This document shows positions 44,241 to 54,500 of a stretch of 64,000 nt of DNA, piece after piece. The first letter of the stretch is position 1. The number at the start of each line of letters is the position of its first letter. A model generated the notes under the pieces. It did not search any database. It was not told where the DNA came from and saw only the letters and a program-made list of their open reading frames with translations. The DNA comes from Chitinophagaceae bacterium UBA1953. GTDB taxonomy: Bacteria; Bacteroidota; Bacteroidia; Chitinophagales; Chitinophagaceae. The DNA lies in assembly GCA_002336115.1 (NCBI GenBank), contig DDEN01000045.1, forward strand, positions 220,822 through 284,821, written 5' to 3'. A program made the position numbers and the translations under genes.

Positions 44241-44303
44241 GCCGAAGCAATCTGTTTTAATGCGAAGATGAGTTTTGCTTCGTCGTTCCTCCTCGCAGTG
44301 ACG
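44241..44303. repeat. Remnant of a dispersed palindromic repeat
   Basis: GAAGCAA (44244-44250) pairs with TTGCTTC (44275-44281), followed by CGTTCCTCCTCGCAGTGACG. This resembles widespread bacterial repeats of the type CGTCATTGCGAGGAGGAACGACGAAGCAATC. The rest of the 43891-44357 gap has GC-richer sequence with similar fragments and no gene that I can support. Confidence 0.5.
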
Positions 44304-44357
44304 TGAAAGAGTAATCCTCCTTCGTACATTGCAGTGATGTAAAAAGAACTTCTTCTT

Positions 44358-47300
44358 CTACTCCGGCATTTCACCCACTACATTCATGGTTTCCACGCTT
44401 ACGGTGCATACACGTTGCAGCAGGTCAATTACCTGTTCTTTGTAATCGGCAAACTTATACGTGTTGAACTTTTCGGCAATGGTGGCATCGCCGGGTTTCT
44501 TTTCTTTGTACTGATCGAGTATCCACTCCAGTGCACTGCGGTTGCCAAGCTTATACTCCCATGCAAGGGCTGGTATGCCATGCAGTTCGGTTACTTCGTC
44601 CAGTACAATAATTCCGGCTGCTTTATCTGCTTTTAATTTCGCTTTACCCCTCCCGACCTCCCCTGAAGGGGAGGAGTGTTGATCCCTCCGTTTTAGGGGG
44701 AACGGTTCTGCTTCTTCGTAATTGATGTGCAGCTCCATTAACTGTTTGCCCCATTGTGCCCATTGAAAGAAATCATCGTAAAAGGGAATGCGTGGAAACT
44801 CCCTTTTTAAATTGAGTTCGTATTTTTTGCGGTAGGCGGGGTGGTGGAGCACGGCATATACGTAATGGAAAATATCAAGCCTCCCCAACCCCTCCGAAGG
44901 AGGCGCTTCAGGACAATAGTGCTGCCTGAACTGTTCTAATCCCCAATCGGTAATGTTATCTACTTCACTATCTATTTTAGAAAATGTTTTAATTGGTATG
45001 CATTGACAGCCTGCAGGTAAACAGTTTAAATCGATTATTGTATTTGCACTTAAAAGAAAAAAATCTTTTGGGGAAGAAAGTCCGGGTAAGATTATGTAAA
45101 TATTGTTCTTTTCTTTTCTAAACAAATCGAACCATTGATAAGTCATTCCATTAAGATGCTTGTCAAAGTAAAATTTCTGTTTAACAAAAGGTCTATATAA
45201 TGAATCGATAATTTGGTCTTTGGAAAACTCTTTTTTAATATTTCTTTCAAGGTACTTATTTAACTCCCGATCCCATTTAATTTTATTTTTATCGATAAAA
45301 CTTTTTTCTTCTCTTGTTTTTTCATAAGTATGGATAAAGTATTTTATTTTTTCAGTCAATTCCTTTGTAGAAAGGTCATAAGCCCATTCATCTCTCTGAG
45401 TAGCAACACCTCTTGAGAATGTTTTAAAAATTGCCAATTCGTTCTTTCCGCTTTTTGCTTCTTTATCAATAATTGGCAAGAGATCATCCCAGTTGTTATC
45501 AGCCTGATTTATCCAATTATATCTTTTATCAGGAGATATGATTTCAAAGTCAATAGAATTGATGTTAGATTCATGAAGCCAAGTTAGCTTGTCTGCTATT
45601 GTGTCAAATTCAGGACGACGTGTATAATATATTCGTGTAGTTTCAACTGAATAATATTTTTTGTTACGGTATTCAATAACAGGCTCTTCGGCTACAGGGA
45701 AATCTCTTTTTAGTTGCAGAAATTCTTTTCTTGTTTGTGCAGCATAAAGGTTTTGCTTTTTTATCAAAAACATGATAGCAACACCTGTTTGAATACCAAA
45801 AACATTATTCTTAGTCCCCGATAATTTAGGATTGGCTCTTACATCTCCTCCTAAATCAATAATGTAAATATGATTAAACTCGCTTGAAACAATTTTCCTG
45901 AATCCATCAAAGGCTCTTCCATCAATAAAACTTCTGTTAGTAATCAGTGCAATTACTCCGTTTTCATCTAACCTGTCCATTGCCCAGCGATAAAACCTTG
46001 TGTACATATCATATACAACAATCTGATTTTGAGCTTTGCCATGTTTGATAAATGTTTCTTTTATACGTTTGTCAATTTCTGTATATCCTCTGTTTGCATT
46101 CTGGAAATTATAGTTTTCCTGTTTTGCATTGTAAGGCGGGTTGCCAATGATAACAGAAATCTTTCGCTGGTTCTGTTTCTTAATACGGTTGGCATTTTCG
46201 GCACTTACCCCAAACAGGTCGCCTTGTTTGCCCACCCAGTTAAAGCCTGTGTTATCTAATGTATCAACCAGGCAAAGACTTTCAAACTCTGCATAGCTGC
46301 CTGTTTTTTGTTTGTAGGTATATTCAATATTGAGGTTGGCAATATAGTAGGGCAGTATGGCCAGTTCGTTGGCGTGCAGTTCGTTTTTGTATTTGTATTC
46401 TACTTTGTTTTTGGGGAGGAAGTCGATAATGTCGCAGATAAATGTACCGGTGCCGGTAGCAGGGTCGAGTATCTCTACATTTTTATCGGCAAGCGTTTTA
46501 CCAAAATGTTTGTGCAGTAAATAATCGGTGCTCTTGATCATGAACTGTACAATTTCATTGGGTGTATATACAATGCCCAGCCTGTCGGCAGCTTTTGGGT
46601 TGTAGGCTTTGTAAAAGTTTTCGTACACCACTTTTAAGAACTTCTGTTTTTCGTGGTGGTCGGCAATGCCTGCTGCAGCAGCATTAATGGTTTGGTAGTA
46701 GTGCTGTATGCTGGCAAGTGTGCTGCGGCGGGTGGCTCCTGTAAAAAAGGTGTCGACCACTTTGTTTAGTTCCCGTGCAATATTGTTTTCCTGGTGAAAA
46801 TGCGGTTCATCAAAAATGGTGTTGAAGATATCGGCACTGAGTATGTGCTGTACCATCATTTCCTGTACATCATCTTCCGTAATATCGGGGTTAATGCTTT
46901 GGCGTGCCAGTTCAAGAAAAGCATGTGCGGCTTTGTTATAAGTTTCGTTTTTCTTTTCCTGTTCTTCAATAATGCTGTGCAGTGTTTCGGTAACCTTTGG
47001 AATATCTTCCCTGAACTTATCAATGGCCTGGCGGAAGTCGGTAATTTCCTTTCGCTCAAAGTTTACAAAACGGGTGAGGAGTTTATCGAGTGCTTCTTCA
47101 TCGTCCATTGAAGTACGCATGACTTCTGCACTGTGCTGGATGAGTACGGCAGTGGTACTGTCTTCAAAAAGTATATTATCGTTGGGGTAGTTTTTAGCAA
47201 ACTTCTTGCGTATTTCTTCATCAATATCATCGGCTTCGTCCTTGCTTTCCCAGTAGCCATGATCGAGACGCAGCATGTCTTTCAACGTACCATCGGGGGT

Positions 47301-47483
47301 AACTGTTTTACCGCTTTTTGTTTTTAAACTTATTTCGGGAATGAGCATGAGGTCTTTGCTCTTTGCATATTCATCCAGCAGTTTCTGAAAGGCAAAACGG
47401 ATGGCAGTTTCTTTATTGGTTCCTCCAAAATGTTTCAGTCGTTCAAGATCGTTATGAAAAGTTTTGATGGCGTAGGTGCTCAT
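44358..47483 (-). CDS. Single-chain type ISP-like restriction-modification enzyme, no helicase
   Basis: 1041 residues. The N-terminus has a PD-(D/E)xK nuclease signature: TVTPDGTLKDMLRLDHGYWESK gives Asp64, Glu79 and Lys81. A helical region (about 150-330) follows, then an N6-adenine methyltransferase with motif I DPATGTGTF (Asp340) and motif IV GNPPYNAK (Asn448-Tyr451). A target-recognition/C-terminal region runs to the end and includes DIFHYVYAVLHHPAYRKKYE, the type ISP C-terminal signature. No Walker A or helicase box occurs between nuclease and methyltransferase, unlike LlaGI-type enzymes of about 1500 residues. It probably cuts and methylates one site by itself, like a type IIG enzyme. 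Two repeat-derived segments interrupt the C-terminal region. Confidence 0.85.
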   Translation of the reverse strand: MSTYAIKTFHNDLERLKHFGGTNKETAIRFAFQKLLDEYAKSKDLMLIPEISLKTKSGKTVTPDGTLKDMLRLDHGYWESKDEADDIDEEIRKKFAKNYPNDNILFEDSTTAVLIQHSAEVMRTSMDDEEALDKLLTRFVNFERKEITDFRQAIDKFREDIPKVTETLHSIIEEQEKKNETYNKAAHAFLELARQSINPDITEDDVQEMMVQHILSADIFNTIFDEPHFHQENNIARELNKVVDTFFTGATRRSTLASIQHYYQTINAAAAGIADHHEKQKFLKVVYENFYKAYNPKAADRLGIVYTPNEIVQFMIKSTDYLLHKHFGKTLADKNVEILDPATGTGTFICDIIDFLPKNKVEYKYKNELHANELAILPYYIANLNIEYTYKQKTGSYAEFESLCLVDTLDNTGFNWVGKQGDLFGVSAENANRIKKQNQRKISVIIGNPPYNAKQENYNFQNANRGYTEIDKRIKETFIKHGKAQNQIVVYDMYTRFYRWAMDRLDENGVIALITNRSFIDGRAFDGFRKIVSSEFNHIYIIDLGGDVRANPKLSGTKNNVFGIQTGVAIMFLIKKQNLYAAQTRKEFLQLKRDFPVAEEPVIEYRNKKYYSVETTRIYYTRRPEFDTIADKLTWLHESNINSIDFEIISPDKRYNWINQADNNWDDLLPIIDKEAKSGKNELAIFKTFSRGVATQRDEWAYDLSTKELTEKIKYFIHTYEKTREEKSFIDKNKIKWDRELNKYLERNIKKEFSKDQIIDSLYRPFVKQKFYFDKHLNGMTYQWFDLFRKEKNNIYIILPGLSSPKDFFLLSANTIIDLNCLPAGCQCIPIKTFSKIDSEVDNITDWGLEQFRQHYCPEAPPSEGLGRLDIFHYVYAVLHHPAYRKKYELNLKREFPRIPFYDDFFQWAQWGKQLMELHINYEEAEPFPLKRRDQHSSPSGEVGRGKAKLKADKAAGIIVLDEVTELHGIPALAWEYKLGNRSALEWILDQYKEKKPGDATIAEKFNTYKFADYKEQVIDLLQRVCTVSVETMNVVGEMPE
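44641..44700 (-). repeat. Palindromic repeat inside the methyltransferase gene, copy 1
   Basis: Stem CCTCCCC (44657-44663), loop TGAA, GGGGAGG (44668-44674), with CCTCCG...AGGGGG next to it. Read in frame it encodes about residues 928-948, including HSSPSGEVGRG, which looks foreign to the surrounding conserved sequence (EPFPLKR and KAKLKADK). Confidence 0.7.
44881..44905 (-). repeat. Palindromic repeat inside the methyltransferase gene, copy 2
   Basis: CCTCC-GAA-GGAGG at 44891-44903, preceded by CTCCCCAACC. It encodes about residues 860-868, PPSEGLGR, just before the conserved DIFHYVYAV. Confidence 0.65.
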
Positions 47484-47827
47484 GTATATTGACTATTTAA
47501 TGGGTAGTGCAAAGTAAGGAAAAAAGGGGAAGATAGTGGGTAGCCAATAGCTGTTAGCTGCGAAGAACCTGCTACTTAATAATTTACTTCGGGGATTTGT
47601 TATTGTTTTATTTATCTCAGTGTCTTCCGCTACGCTTCAGATGAAAGCAAATCACAAGAGAAAATGAAAAAATAAAAGTGAAAAATTAACAAACACAGAC
47701 TCGTTAACTATTACAAGCTGCAGTTGTATGACATTTAAAACATCATATGAAAAAACTTTACCTGCAGCAATAACATAGTTATTTAAACCTGAATTAAAAT
47801 ATTTTCACCTGCTTCAGCAAACAGCTA
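47484..47827. other. Intergenic stretch with no feature found
   Basis: 344 bases upstream of the methyltransferase and downstream of the GH88 gene. It is AT-rich in its right half. I see no reading frame, tRNA or convincing terminator, so any promoter of the methyltransferase is unplaced. Confidence 0.5.
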
Positions 47828-49078
47828 TCAGAAAAGCGGCCTGCCTTTTAACAACAGGCTGTACCGTTGCAATGCTTCAAGAAAATAGTAATCGGCATAA
47901 ACCAAGGGCACATTAATCTCCGAGTTATGTGGAATACTTCCCACACTTTGTGTGAGCAGAAAATGACCATTTGTTCCTAATGGAGCACGGTAAGCAGGGC
48001 TTGCTAAAGAATGCAGCATTTCAACACCTGTTGCCCTGTATTCATTGCTTTTTCCTTTGCTGTAAATACTCAGCTCCATTAATGCAGAAGCCACAATTGC
48101 CGCTGCTGAAGCATCCCTGTAAAGCGTTTGAATATTCTTTGCATTTGAATTTACTCCGGGTGTATAACCAGGTTGCAAAGCATTGAAGTCCCAGTATGGA
48201 ATTTTATCGGCAGGCAGGTTTTTATGATGAATAAAAAAACCGGCAAGACCTTCAGCCGTTTTTAAAAAGCGGGCATCTTTCGTTTTACGATACACCATTG
48301 TAAAGCCATAAAGAGCCCATGCCTGTCCCCTTGCCCAGGTGGAATTATCGGCATAACCCTGTGCTGTTTCCTGTGCTGTAACATTTCCTGTAATTGTATC
48401 ATAACAAACAACATGACAGGTGCTGTAATCATCCCTTACATGATTTTTCATTGTGTTCAGTGCGTGAGTAACTGCTATATGTCTGAAACTTGAATCGCCT
48501 GTTACTTCACTTGCAAAAAACAACAATTCAAGATTCATCATATTATCAATGATTACCGGAAAATTATATACTTTATTTCCATGCCATGACTTGAATGTAT
48601 TCCATGATTTAATACAGCCTGTTACAGGGTTAAACCGTGTACTGAGTGAGCGTGCAGACTGAACCAATATTTTTTTATATTCCTCACTCCCGGTAATTCT
48701 GTACGCATTCCCGTAACTGCAGTACATCATAAATCCAAGATCATGATGCTGCGTAAAATTCTGAAGCGGCTCAAGGTTCTGCGTCCATTCCTGAGCGGCT
48801 CTTTTTATTTCCGGGTCTTTTTTCTGTCCGTATAAAAGCCACAAGCTGCCCGGGAAAAAACCCGATGTCCAATCGTACATATCAGTAGCAACCAACCTGT
48901 TATTTTTATTTATGGTTCTTGGAAAAGCCGATTTGTTTACGCCAGCATCCTTCAGCATCAGTTTTACCTGCCGGGCTGCATAATTAAAATTCTCCTTAAC
49001 AAATGCAGGTTCGTTCTTGCTGCTGAAGGACAATGAAAGAAATGCAAATAAAATAATCAAAAAAATAAATTGTTTCAT
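47828..49078 (-). CDS. Glycoside hydrolase family 88, unsaturated glucuronyl hydrolase
   Basis: Removes unsaturated uronic acids from the ends of oligosaccharides made by polysaccharide lyases. I start at ATG 49078 because it leads straight into a signal peptide (MKQFIFLIILFAFLSLSFSS); a start at 49114 adds 12 residues. The 416-residue protein shows DWTSGFFPGSLW, NFTQHHDLGFMMYCSYG, VIIDNMMNLELLFF, NSTWARGQAWALYGF and a DASAAAIVASALMEL segment, all usual for GH88. The catalytic acids of the family are plausibly the Asp of HHDLGF and the Asp of IIDNMM. It is divergent from the ECF sigma factor of the glycan locus. Confidence 0.92.
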   Translation of the reverse strand: MKQFIFLIILFAFLSLSFSSKNEPAFVKENFNYAARQVKLMLKDAGVNKSAFPRTINKNNRLVATDMYDWTSGFFPGSLWLLYGQKKDPEIKRAAQEWTQNLEPLQNFTQHHDLGFMMYCSYGNAYRITGSEEYKKILVQSARSLSTRFNPVTGCIKSWNTFKSWHGNKVYNFPVIIDNMMNLELLFFASEVTGDSSFRHIAVTHALNTMKNHVRDDYSTCHVVCYDTITGNVTAQETAQGYADNSTWARGQAWALYGFTMVYRKTKDARFLKTAEGLAGFFIHHKNLPADKIPYWDFNALQPGYTPGVNSNAKNIQTLYRDASAAAIVASALMELSIYSKGKSNEYRATGVEMLHSLASPAYRAPLGTNGHFLLTQSVGSIPHNSEINVPLVYADYYFLEALQRYSLLLKGRPLF

Positions 49079-49342
49079 CTGACCGCTTTTAGTATTTACA
49101 GATTGATTTTTCATAACCGCAAAAAAGAAATGATGGTTTACTGCACCGGGCGCAGCAAGCAGGATAAACGGATTGAGTTACTTACATTACAACCAGTAAG
49201 TTATTTAGCCAGTAAATATTCCATTTCCTGCACCAATCAAGAGGGTTAAAGCGGTGCAATATAAATAAGTTTGCTTTGCACTTCACATCGCTCCACCATA
49301 ATCGATAAAAAAGAAGAAGTTCAATTATTTAAAACCTTAGCC

Positions 49343-49383
49343 GGTCAAGAACAGGATTTTTACATTTAAACGATTCTTTGACC
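49343..49383. promoter_or_regulatory. Inverted repeat in the GH88/sigma divergent region
   Basis: GGTCAAGAA (49343-49351) and TTCTTTGACC (49374-49383) form an imperfect stem with one extra base and a 22-base AT-rich middle. It lies in the 426-base divergent region and could be an operator. No full -33/-7 pair was found nearby, and the rest of the gap holds no gene that I can support. Confidence 0.35.
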
Positions 49384-49504
49384 AGCCTGTTTCTTAAAGC
49401 ATACTTCTCCCGGCAAAACAGTTCTGTAACTGAAGAGCCTGTTTAATTGATTTTTCCTTTTGCAGCATATTTATATACCTTTACTGTAATTGCCATTGCA
49501 GTAT

Positions 49505-50050
49505 ATGATTCATTATCACTCATATGATGATAACAAACTTCTGTCGCTCCTGTCCAATAATGACGAAGAGGCATTTACTGAAATTTATAACAGATACTGG
49601 GAAAAGCTTGTTGCAGTTGCATATAAAATACTCAGGAATACAGCGTTTACAGAGGATGTTGTTCAGGATGTTTTTGTTAACTTATGGAAAAGCAGGCATG
49701 AAATGTCAATTCAGTCATTAGAAAATTATTTGGCAACTGCTGTAAAATATGCTGTATTTAGTAAACTGAAAAGTATTTCAAGAGCAAGAGAATTTGAAAA
49801 AAACAATACGATTGTTCAGGAAATAAATCCTCAAATAGAATCGTCGCTGCACTGTAAGCGAATACTGGAACTTGTTTCAATGGAAATTGAAAAGCTACCC
49901 AAAAAATGCCGTATTATCTTTAAATACAGCCGGGAAAAAAACATGAATGCAAAAGAAATTGCCGGTATTCTCCAGATTTCGCCCAAAACAGTTGAGAACC
50001 AGATAGGCAAGGCCATCAAGCAACTAAAATTAGCCACAAAGGAGATGTGA
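49505..50050 (+). CDS. ECF RNA polymerase sigma factor (FecI-like)
   Basis: Directs RNA polymerase to specific promoters. The ATG at 49505 (MIHYHSYDDNKLLS) is preferred over a TTG 15 bases upstream. 181 residues with sigma region 2 (DEEAFTEIYNRYWEKLVAVAY, AFTEDVVQDVFVNLWKSR) and region 4 (LPKKCRIIFKYSREKNMNAKEIAGIL, ISPKTVENQIGKAIKQL). The downstream FecR-type gene is its anti-sigma factor, and the STN-bearing SusC next in line is the likely trigger. Confidence 0.94.
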   Translation: MIHYHSYDDNKLLSLLSNNDEEAFTEIYNRYWEKLVAVAYKILRNTAFTEDVVQDVFVNLWKSRHEMSIQSLENYLATAVKYAVFSKLKSISRAREFEKNNTIVQEINPQIESSLHCKRILELVSMEIEKLPKKCRIIFKYSREKNMNAKEIAGILQISPKTVENQIGKAIKQLKLATKEM

Positions 50051-50163
50051 TTTTCCTGTAACCAGGCATCAGTTATACAGGAGTCAATTTTTTTTTAGAA
50101 AAAAATGGGGGTAGTTCCATTTTTACCACTCTATATATTGTAATACTGAAACCCAACGATGCT

Positions 50164-51345
50164 ATGCTTAGTCAACAGGAGATAACAGAGTTGATTGAAA
50201 AATTTCAATCAGGAACAATTTCCAAAGAAGAAAAACACCTTCTGGACGAATGGTATCATTCATTCGACGAAGATGATAATGACATTGAATTTGTTATTAA
50301 TGAATCACGTCTTGACTTTAAAAACAGGTTAAAGCAGAAAATTCAGGAATCAATAGACCAGCAACCTGTTCGTGAAATACGCCCTTTATACAAAAGGAGA
50401 ATATGGTATGCAGCCGCAGCCACTGTTATTGGAGTTCTTGCCCTTTCCTATTTTTTAATTTCACAGAATTTTTCAAAAAATCAGCAAACTGCTAACAGCT
50501 CATCACAGCTTTCAGAGCTGCACGACGTAGCCCCTGGAAGTAACAAAGCTGTGCTTACTTTAGCCGACGGCTCCACTGTTGTATTAGATACCGCCGCAAA
50601 CGGAGTTATTCACCAGCAAGGTGACATCAAAGTTCAGAAACTCAATAATGGTTTACTGTCGTATGCGGCAAACGGAAACAGCACCGCTTTAAACGAAAAA
50701 ACTGAGTACAATACTATTTCCACCCCCCGTGGCGGGCAATACCAGATAACATTATCAGACGGGACGAAAGTATGGCTGAATGCAGCTTCTTCAATCCGTT
50801 TTCCTGTAGCATTTACCGGTAATGAAAGACGGGTTGAAATTACCGGTGAAGCCTATTTTGAAGTGGCAAAAAATAAGTTAATGCCATTTAAAGTAAAAGC
50901 TACTTCTGCTGAAGTGGAAGTACTTGGCACACATTTTAACATCAATGCGTATGACGACGAAGCGTTTGTTAAAACAACCTTGCTTGAAGGAAGTGTAAAA
51001 GTTTCAGCAAAAGACTCCCCCCGTAATTTTAAAATACTCACACCCGGACAACAGGCAAGCATTTCGCCATTAGCTGTTATTGCAGTAAGTAATGATATTA
51101 ATTTACCGGAAGTGATGGCCTGGAAAAATGGGCTGTTCCTGTATAAAGGAGCAGATATACACGCTGTTTTAAGGCAAATTTCCAAATGGTATGATGTGGA
51201 TATCGAATATCGTGGAAATGTTACTGCTCACTTTACCGGCCAGTTGAAGAGAGAGATGTTTGCTTCAAAACTGTTGGAAAAAATTGCCTTAACAGGAGAA
51301 GTTCATTTCGCTATTGAAGGCAGGAAAATTATTGTATCACCATAA
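50164..51345 (+). CDS. FecR-type anti-sigma factor
   Basis: 393 residues in the inner membrane. A cytoplasmic N-terminal part (1-79) would hold the sigma factor; one membrane span follows at about 80-100 (RRIWYAAAATVIGVLALSYFL). The periplasmic FecR domain has YNTISTPRGGQYQITLSDG, VWLNAASSIRFP and ITGEAYFEVA. The C-terminal DUF4974 region (GLFLYKGADIHAVLRQISKWYDVDIEY) is the part thought to contact the STN domain of the SusC partner. It lies 113 bases after the sigma factor. Confidence 0.95.
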   Translation: MLSQQEITELIEKFQSGTISKEEKHLLDEWYHSFDEDDNDIEFVINESRLDFKNRLKQKIQESIDQQPVREIRPLYKRRIWYAAAATVIGVLALSYFLISQNFSKNQQTANSSSQLSELHDVAPGSNKAVLTLADGSTVVLDTAANGVIHQQGDIKVQKLNNGLLSYAANGNSTALNEKTEYNTISTPRGGQYQITLSDGTKVWLNAASSIRFPVAFTGNERRVEITGEAYFEVAKNKLMPFKVKATSAEVEVLGTHFNINAYDDEAFVKTTLLEGSVKVSAKDSPRNFKILTPGQQASISPLAVIAVSNDINLPEVMAWKNGLFLYKGADIHAVLRQISKWYDVDIEYRGNVTAHFTGQLKREMFASKLLEKIALTGEVHFAIEGRKIIVSP

Positions 51346-51426
51346 ACGATCAACTATGCTGAATAATGTAAAATATATTTCTACTGTAAGCAGTGACGGA
51401 TAGCTGCAAAACCAGAATCAAAAAAA

Positions 51427-51454
51427 GCCGGGTTCCGTTGGAGCGAAACCCGGT
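51427..51454 (+). terminator. Hairpin between anti-sigma factor and SusC
   Basis: CCGGGTT (51428-51434) pairs with AACCCGG (51447-51453). There is no strong T-run after it, so it may be an attenuator or mRNA-stability element rather than a full terminator. It separates the regulatory genes from the transport genes. Confidence 0.45.
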
Positions 51455-51521
51455 AGAATTTGAGTACACAAAAAACACTATTGCTGTAATATCATTTGAT
51501 TAACTCAAACATTTCAAATTT

Positions 51522-54500
51522 ATGAAATTAACTGCTCTTCGCAAGTACGATTGCTGCGAGAACGAATTGTTTATTAAATCTTTTAGGATCATGAAACTAA
51601 CTTTAGTTTTATTGCTTGCGGCCTGTTTGCAGGTAGGTGCTAAAAGTTATGCTCAGAAAATCACATTACAGGGTAAGAATATCCCTCTTCAGATAGTATT
51701 TGATGAAATAGGAAAACAAACAGGCTACAATTTTCTTTATACTGAAGAAGTACTTTCCCTTGCAAAAAAAATTGATATTAATGTAAAGAAAGCAAGTATT
51801 GAGGAAGTTCTGGAATACAGCTTCAGGGATCAGCCTCTTACTTATACAATCAATGAAGGTACCATTGTTGTAAAAAGGAAGGAATCTGCAAATACTGTAC
51901 CGGCTACACCTCCCCCGCCACCGCTAAGAATCAAGGGGGTTGTAACAGATGAAAACGGAAAGCCACTGGCCGGAGCAAGTGTGCTTATAAAAAACACGAA
52001 AACCGGTACAACAACAAATGAGAAAGGAGAATTCCAGATAACCACTGATGTTCAAAAAGCAGTGCTGCAGGTTTCGTATGTAGGTATGGAAACAAGGGAA
52101 ATAACAGTGAGTACAAGTGAAACAATGACCATTGTACTTAAACCAGCTATCATACAGCAACAGGATGTGGTTGTAGTAGGATACGGCCGGCAAAAGGCCG
52201 TTACCGTTACTGGCGCAATCAGTTCGGTAACAGGTAAAGACCTTGTAAGCACACCTGTTTCCAACATAACCAATATGCTTGTAGGCCGCAGTTCAGGCAT
52301 CAGTGCTGTTCAGGGCAGTGGTGAACCGGGGCAAAATTCAGCCACCATCCGTATCCGTGGTATAGCTACATTAAACGGACAGGATCCCTTAATTGTTATT
52401 GACGGAATACAGCAACCTGCCGAACAGCCTTACATTGTTTTAAACGCAATGGATGCAAACGAAATAGAAAATGTGAGTGTGCTGAAGGATGCGTCGGCCA
52501 CAGCAGTGTATGGAATAAGAGGAGCAAACGGAGTAATTGTAATTACCACAAGAAGAGGAAGAATAAACCGGCCTCAGTTCAGCTTTACCGTAAACAGCGG
52601 TATTTCAAAAGCAACTTCGTTATTACGTACGGTTGGTTCATACGAATTTGCTTTATTCAGGAATGAAGCAGTAAAAGGTGCCCAGGCATTCGGCAACCAC
52701 ACATACGATAATTTATTGTTTTCGGATGATGAGCTGTGGAAATTTAAAAACAACAGAGATTATACCGAAGCTGAAGTTGATGCGATGAGCAACCTGACCG
52801 CTGAACAAAAAGCACAGCTAAAAAACAGCCCGGCTATTTATTATACCAGCCACAACTATTACAGGGAACAATTTGGCGGAACCGGTAACCAGCAACAGTA
52901 TAACCTTAATATTTCGGGTGGAACTGAAAAAGTAAAATACTTTACCTCACTCGGGTATTATCACCAACAAGGTATTTTAAACAACACCAATTATTACGGT
53001 TCCAATACAAACCCGGATTTTAAACGTTATAACTTCCGCTCCAATTTTGACATTGATGTAATCAGGAATTTTCAAATAAGTGTAAACCTGGCCGGACAAA
53101 CATCAGTTGGTGCCGGCCCCGGGTATAACACAACAGCAACCAGTCTTTCTACAAGATACCAGGCAATTGCTCAAAGTATTTTAGAAAACAGTCCTTTCTG
53201 CGGGCCAGGTATTGTTGACGGGCATTTGATAACCGGCTATGTAGGCACTGCAGGTACGGCCACAAATCCACTGGGAGCAAAAGGAGCACAAAGCGGAAGC
53301 GGCACCACACCCCTTGCTGCATTATTAACGGGTGGAACTTTAACGCAATATATCACTTCACTCACAAGCAGCCTGTCTCTAAAACATACAATGAATTACC
53401 TTACCCAGGGACTCTCATCGCATGTTACAGTTGCTTATGATGACAGTTACACCAAAAACTATTCACGAAGAAACAGTGTACCCACTTACAGCATAATGAG
53501 AGACCCTTCTGATCCGAACAGAATCGTTTATATAGGCGGACAGTTAAGCTCTGCATCGTTATACGATAATTACAATAACTCCACATGGAGAAAAATTTAT
53601 TTAGAAGCGGGGCTGGATTACAGAAGAGCCTTTGCCGGAAGACATAATGTAAGCGGGCTTGTTTTAGCCAACGCCCAGAAATATACAGCTAATGGCATGT
53701 CGTTCAATACACCTTCCGGTTTAATGGGATTAGTTGGAAGGGCAACTTATGATTTCAGGGAAAAATACCTGGCTGAATTTAACCTGGGTATAAACGGAAC
53801 AGAAAACTTTGCTGAAAACAAGCGTTTTGGTTATTTTCCCGCAGCATCAGTTGGATGGGTGCTTTCCAAAGAACCGTTTTTTCCGGCGAACAAAATTCTT
53901 ACCTGGGCAAAATTCAGAGCTTCTTACGGAGAGGTAGGTAATGATCAGCTTGGCAGCAGGCGGTATCTCTACCTGCCAAATACATGGGCATATACAGGTA
54001 GTGGATATTATTTTGGAAACAGTAATGGATCCAGTGCCAACTCTTTTTACACCGGAGCACTTGAAACCGCTTTGGGAAATAAAGACGTAACGTGGGAAAG
54101 AGCAAGAAAATTAAACATTGCCGCCGATTTTAAATTTTTCAGCAACAGGCTGTCGTTATCTGGAAGTCTGTTCTGGGAAAACAGAAATAATATCCTGGTT
54201 ACACTACAAACAATACCTGCTGTTTACGGTGTTGCTTCCTCAAACGTGCCACCGGCAAACTTAGGTAAAGTAAGTAATAAGGGCTATGAAGTAGAAAGCG
54301 GCTGGACAGATGCAATCAGAAAGTTAAACTACTTTATAAAAGCAAATCTTTCGTTTGCCCGTAATAAAATAGACTATATGGCTGAAGCTCCTTATCCGTA
54401 CGAATGGATGAACCAGACAGGATATGCCATAGGCCAGTACAAAGGACTGGTAACAGAAGGTTTTTACAACACACAGGAAGAACTTGCCAACAGACCTTAT

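Noticed and set aside
44086..44374. Basic plus- and minus-strand frames upstream of the methyltransferase stop
   Set aside because: They arise from GC-rich repeat fragments and have no conserved look.
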